Shown one piece after another: positions 13,099-15,584 of a stretch of DNA of 15,584 nucleotides (the stretch's first letter is position 1; the number at the start of each line of letters is the position of its first letter). This DNA is from Cryomorphaceae bacterium (GTDB taxonomy: Bacteria > Bacteroidota > Bacteroidia > Flavobacteriales > Schleiferiaceae). The notes beneath the pieces are model-generated. The model saw nothing but the letters and a program-made list of their open reading frames with translations. It was not told where the DNA came from and made no database searches. A program made the translations under genes and the position numbers. Location of the stretch: NCBI GenBank assembly GCA_003455605.1, contig DMQR01000118.1, positions 1-15,584 on the forward strand, read 5' to 3'.

Positions 13099-15021
13099 AT
13101 GGTTCGATTTTATCACGCGATTGCGCTACTACTTTTTCTGAGCTTATCCACATATGCTCAGCCAAAATCCGCCATTTCAGCCTTTCAAAAAGCCAAGGAG
13201 TCATTTCGAAACGGTGAGACAGAAAAGGGTTGGCAGTACTTGAACAAGAGCATGAAGAAAGGCAAAGACACCTATTACCAGGCATTTATATTGGCCGCTG
13301 ATCAATGCTTTCGTGAAGGCAAATATGAATTGGCCCTAGAATATTACGATCAAAGTCTTGCAATAGATGCCATTTCCACGACCTATTTGAAGAAGAGCCT
13401 AGCCAACAAATATTTATATCGTTGGGAGGAGAGTATTACACAATGGGAGAATTACGTGTCTGTTGCTAGGTTGTCCAAGGAGCGTCGCGAGGGAGCGGAA
13501 TTAGAATTACAAAATCTACGGTTCGCAAAATGGAAATATGAAGAATATGCCGAATCGAACTTTAATTTTAATATTGAGAAGTTGAGTTTTTCGACTGATC
13601 AATTGGAATATTTCCCCACTATTACCGGAGGAGACGAGCACCTCATTTATACTCACCGATTTATATCAGGTAATAAGCCGACTGATGAAAACCTCTTCGA
13701 AGCTGCTCTTGATGGTATATCAAAGTTCGGTGTGCCGCTTGAAGGCAATCTTAACTCACGATTGAATGAGGGGGCTGCGTGTATTAGTCCCGACGGCCAA
13801 TTCATGGTGCTTACTGTCTGTGATCGACCAGATGGCGCAGGAAGTTGCGATTTATACTACAGTCACTGGAACCCAAATCTTGGTTGGGAAATACCGATGC
13901 CGATTCCAGGTGATATTAATACTGGTAGGTGGGAGAGTCAGCCAAGTCTTGGTCCAGATGGGCGTACCATCTATTTTGTTCGTGCCAGCAATAGCATGGA
14001 AACGGACCGCGATATTTTCGTATCCACGAAGGATGATGAAGGGAATTGGACTAAAGGACAAAGGCTTCCTAAAAATATAAACAGCAGCGATAAAGAGAGT
14101 TGTCCTTTTATGCACTTTGACGGCAAGACTTTGTATTTTCTCTCAGAGCGCAGTCCTTCTCTAGGTTCATCAGATTTCTTTAAGTCTACCCGCATCAACG
14201 ATTCCACTTGGTCGGATCCCATTAACCTTGGGTTCCCATTCAATAGTTTCGGAGAGGAATTTTCTCTAGTTATTGATAAAAGTGGGCAGTTTGGGTATCT
14301 CGCCTCCGATCGCGGAGACGCTATAGTGCCTAGTTATGATGGGCTCAGCTCCTTAGACCTATACAGGTTTGATTTACCAGAACATCTGCAGCCAGAGATT
14401 CGGGATAATTATGATCTCGTTGTGCTGGATAGCTTAACCCTGCGTCCTCTAGGAGGGGCTTCAGTGCAGTTATTTAATATTGATGGGGTGCAATTCTTTT
14501 CTGGTACTAGCGCTAAAAATACTGGTATGGTCCGCTTAATGACCGATGGTGGAGAAGTGCGGTTAACGGTTTATCAAAGAGGTTATTTGCCTTATTCAAG
14601 TGTTATTTCTCAGCTAGATTACATAGCTAAACCAATGTATGGGAACAATGTGGCCACAATAAAGCTCATTCCAATTGCTTCAGGTAAGGCATTTGCGTTA
14701 AGAAACATTCTATTTGAATTGGATCAAAGCACCTTGTTACCCGAAAGTGAAAAGGAACTCACGGTACTTTTACGAATGCTTGAAGACAATATGGATTTGA
14801 AAGCCACAATCATTGGACATACGGACAATCAAGGGGGACGAACCTACAACCAAAGATTGAGTGAGGCTAGAGCAGCTACAGTGCTGAGTTGGTTGGTGGA
14901 GAACGGAATACACCCCACAAGACTTACCTCAGAAGGGAGAGGAATGGATAGACCTGTAGCGTCGAACGATACAAAAGAGGGAAAAGCCCTCAACAGACGT
15001 ACAGAGATTCAATTGCGCTAA
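13099..15021 (+). CDS. OmpA-family envelope protein with TPR, beta-propeller and carboxypeptidase-like domains (PorE-like layout)
   Basis: Predicted periplasmic or outer-membrane-associated, peptidoglycan-binding protein of 640 residues. Domain order: Sec signal peptide (1-20, MVRFYHAIALLLFLSLSTYA), TPR region (about 22-125, YELALEYYDQSLAIDA), PD40/WD40-like propeller (about 150-425, blades with SPDGQFMVL, GPDGRTIYFV, FDGKTLYFLSER, KSGQFGYLASDRG), carboxypeptidase-regulatory-like domain (about 430-520, LRPLGGASVQLF), and a C-terminal OmpA domain (about 535-640). The OmpA domain has NILFELDQSTLLPES, IIGHTDNQGG with D576 and RLSEARA with R591, the residues that hold diaminopimelate. This layout matches PorE, which anchors T9SS parts to peptidoglycan, but many paralogs share it and there is no lipobox cysteine. 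I start at 13099 because the signal peptide begins there; two upstream in-frame ATGs would spoil it. Confidence 0.88.
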   Translation: MVRFYHAIALLLFLSLSTYAQPKSAISAFQKAKESFRNGETEKGWQYLNKSMKKGKDTYYQAFILAADQCFREGKYELALEYYDQSLAIDAISTTYLKKSLANKYLYRWEESITQWENYVSVARLSKERREGAELELQNLRFAKWKYEEYAESNFNFNIEKLSFSTDQLEYFPTITGGDEHLIYTHRFISGNKPTDENLFEAALDGISKFGVPLEGNLNSRLNEGAACISPDGQFMVLTVCDRPDGAGSCDLYYSHWNPNLGWEIPMPIPGDINTGRWESQPSLGPDGRTIYFVRASNSMETDRDIFVSTKDDEGNWTKGQRLPKNINSSDKESCPFMHFDGKTLYFLSERSPSLGSSDFFKSTRINDSTWSDPINLGFPFNSFGEEFSLVIDKSGQFGYLASDRGDAIVPSYDGLSSLDLYRFDLPEHLQPEIRDNYDLVVLDSLTLRPLGGASVQLFNIDGVQFFSGTSAKNTGMVRLMTDGGEVRLTVYQRGYLPYSSVISQLDYIAKPMYGNNVATIKLIPIASGKAFALRNILFELDQSTLLPESEKELTVLLRMLEDNMDLKATIIGHTDNQGGRTYNQRLSEARAATVLSWLVENGIHPTRLTSEGRGMDRPVASNDTKEGKALNRRTEIQLR

Positions 15022-15584
15022 CCTTCGTATTTATCTTTCCACATCGCCTTTTGCTCGGCGCTAATCTGCTGTTCCTTTGGGTTAGCTGCAGGCGACCATA
15101 GTACACTTCCTTGAATGTGTTTTGGCAAGTATTCTTGAGATACGAAGCCTCCCGGGTTGTCGTGAGGATATAAATAGCCTTTACCGTGGCCCAAATCCTT
15201 AGCAAGAGCACTCGAGGCATTTTTAAGGTTATCTGGTACTTCGAGATTCCCCGTTTGTTGAACCAATTTTTGCGCCTTGCCGATGGCGGTGTAAGCACTA
15301 TTTGATTTTGGTGAAGTTGCTAAATAGATGGTGCATTGGCTCAAGATAATTCTACTCTCTGGCCAGCCTACGCGCTCCACAGCACTAAAGCTTTCATTGG
15401 CGAGTATTAATGCGTTTGGATTGGCGAGGCCAATATCCTCCGCGGCCGAAATAATTAATCTGCGCGCAATAAACTTCACATCTTCACCACCTTCAATCAT
15501 CCGAGCGAGGTAGTATACCGCAGCTTGTGGATCGGAGCCTCTGATGGATTTAATGAAAGCTGAAATAACATTGTAATGTTCGTC
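15018..15584 (-). CDS. rarA: Replication-associated recombination protein RarA/MgsA, C-terminal part (partial)
   Basis: The open frame continues past the window end, so the 188 visible residues are the C-terminal third of an AAA+ ATPase acting at stalled replication forks. The first visible part contains ISAFIKSIRGSDPQAAVYYL then ARMIEGGEDVKFIARRL, followed by ISAAEDIGLANPNALILA, ATSPKSNSAYTAIGKAQ, and the GHGKGYLYPHDNPGGFVSQ and YLPKHIQGSVLW motifs. This is the tetramerisation/MgsA C-terminal region of RarA. The Walker motifs and sensor residues lie outside the window. The gene is convergent with the OmpA-family gene, and its TAG stop overlaps that gene's TAA by four bases (CTAA), leaving no room for a terminator between them. 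Confidence 0.96.
   Translation of the reverse strand, partial: DEHYNVISAFIKSIRGSDPQAAVYYLARMIEGGEDVKFIARRLIISAAEDIGLANPNALILANESFSAVERVGWPESRIILSQCTIYLATSPKSNSAYTAIGKAQKLVQQTGNLEVPDNLKNASSALAKDLGHGKGYLYPHDNPGGFVSQEYLPKHIQGSVLWSPAANPKEQQISAEQKAMWKDKYEG

Noticed and set aside
13058..13285. N-terminal extension of the P-loop protein to an ATG at 13285
   Set aside because: The extra 76 residues are a serine/cysteine-rich shadow of the OmpA-family signal peptide and TPR region and would precede the usual family start by an unlikely distance.
1..15584. Search for a defence island, toxin-antitoxin pair, insertion sequence, CRISPR array or prophage gene
   Set aside because: All space is filled by recognisable housekeeping or envelope genes, and no tandem spaced repeats, transposase-like frames or terminal inverted repeats were seen. 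RecQ, RarA and the P-loop protein are not taken as a defence system without further support.

Overview
The window is a gene-dense piece of a Bacteroidota chromosome, most likely from a Flavobacteriales-type organism. Evidence for this is a secreted protein with a C-terminal type IX secretion sorting domain, a TonB-dependent receptor with an N-terminal carboxypeptidase-like domain, a TPR/propeller/OmpA protein with a PorE-like layout, A-rich leaders without clear Shine-Dalgarno sites, and promoter-like TTG...TAnnTTTG elements. No tRNA, rRNA, CRISPR array, insertion sequence or phage gene was seen, and no gene-free stretch exceeds 300 bases.

Layout. (1) Positions 1-2745, + strand: a tightly packed run of ffh (3' end only), folD, queE and a Sua5/TsaC-type threonylcarbamoyl-AMP synthase, all protein-targeting, one-carbon or tRNA-modification functions. 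A weak hairpin closes this run. (2) Positions 2798-7216, + strand: the one accessory-looking module, a TonB-dependent receptor followed 21 bases later by a T9SS-targeted alpha/beta-hydrolase-fold protein, ended by a strong intrinsic terminator. (3) Positions 7297-9343: a class IV aminotransferase (+), a YqgE/AlgH protein (-) and pdxH (+). The first two share stop-codon bases; the second and third start only 17 bp apart from a symmetric promoter-like region. (4) Positions 9404-13057, - strand: an HU-type DNA-binding gene with its own promoter-like sequence and, upstream on the same strand, an overlapping set of a NadR-like P-loop protein, recQ and fmt (transcribed in that order). (5) Positions 13099-15021, + strand: a TPR/beta-propeller/OmpA envelope protein. 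(6) Positions 15018-15584, - strand: the C-terminal part of rarA, convergent with it and sharing four bases.

How the parts relate. Most genes are housekeeping: translation and tRNA modification (queE, Sua5, fmt), folate one-carbon supply (folD makes formyl-THF, the formyl donor used by Fmt), PLP supply and use (pdxH, aminotransferase), and genome maintenance (recQ, rarA, HU). The receptor plus secreted hydrolase may form a surface nutrient-acquisition pair, but the substrate cannot be read from sequence. I did not find a convincing previously undescribed multi-gene system. The points worth a second look are local: a glycine-to-glutamate change in the P-loop of the NadR-like protein, a non-canonical nucleophile elbow in the secreted hydrolase, an altered RecQ motif VI, a mirror-symmetric divergent promoter with possible leaderless starts, and two convergent gene pairs that share the same four-base stop overlap.
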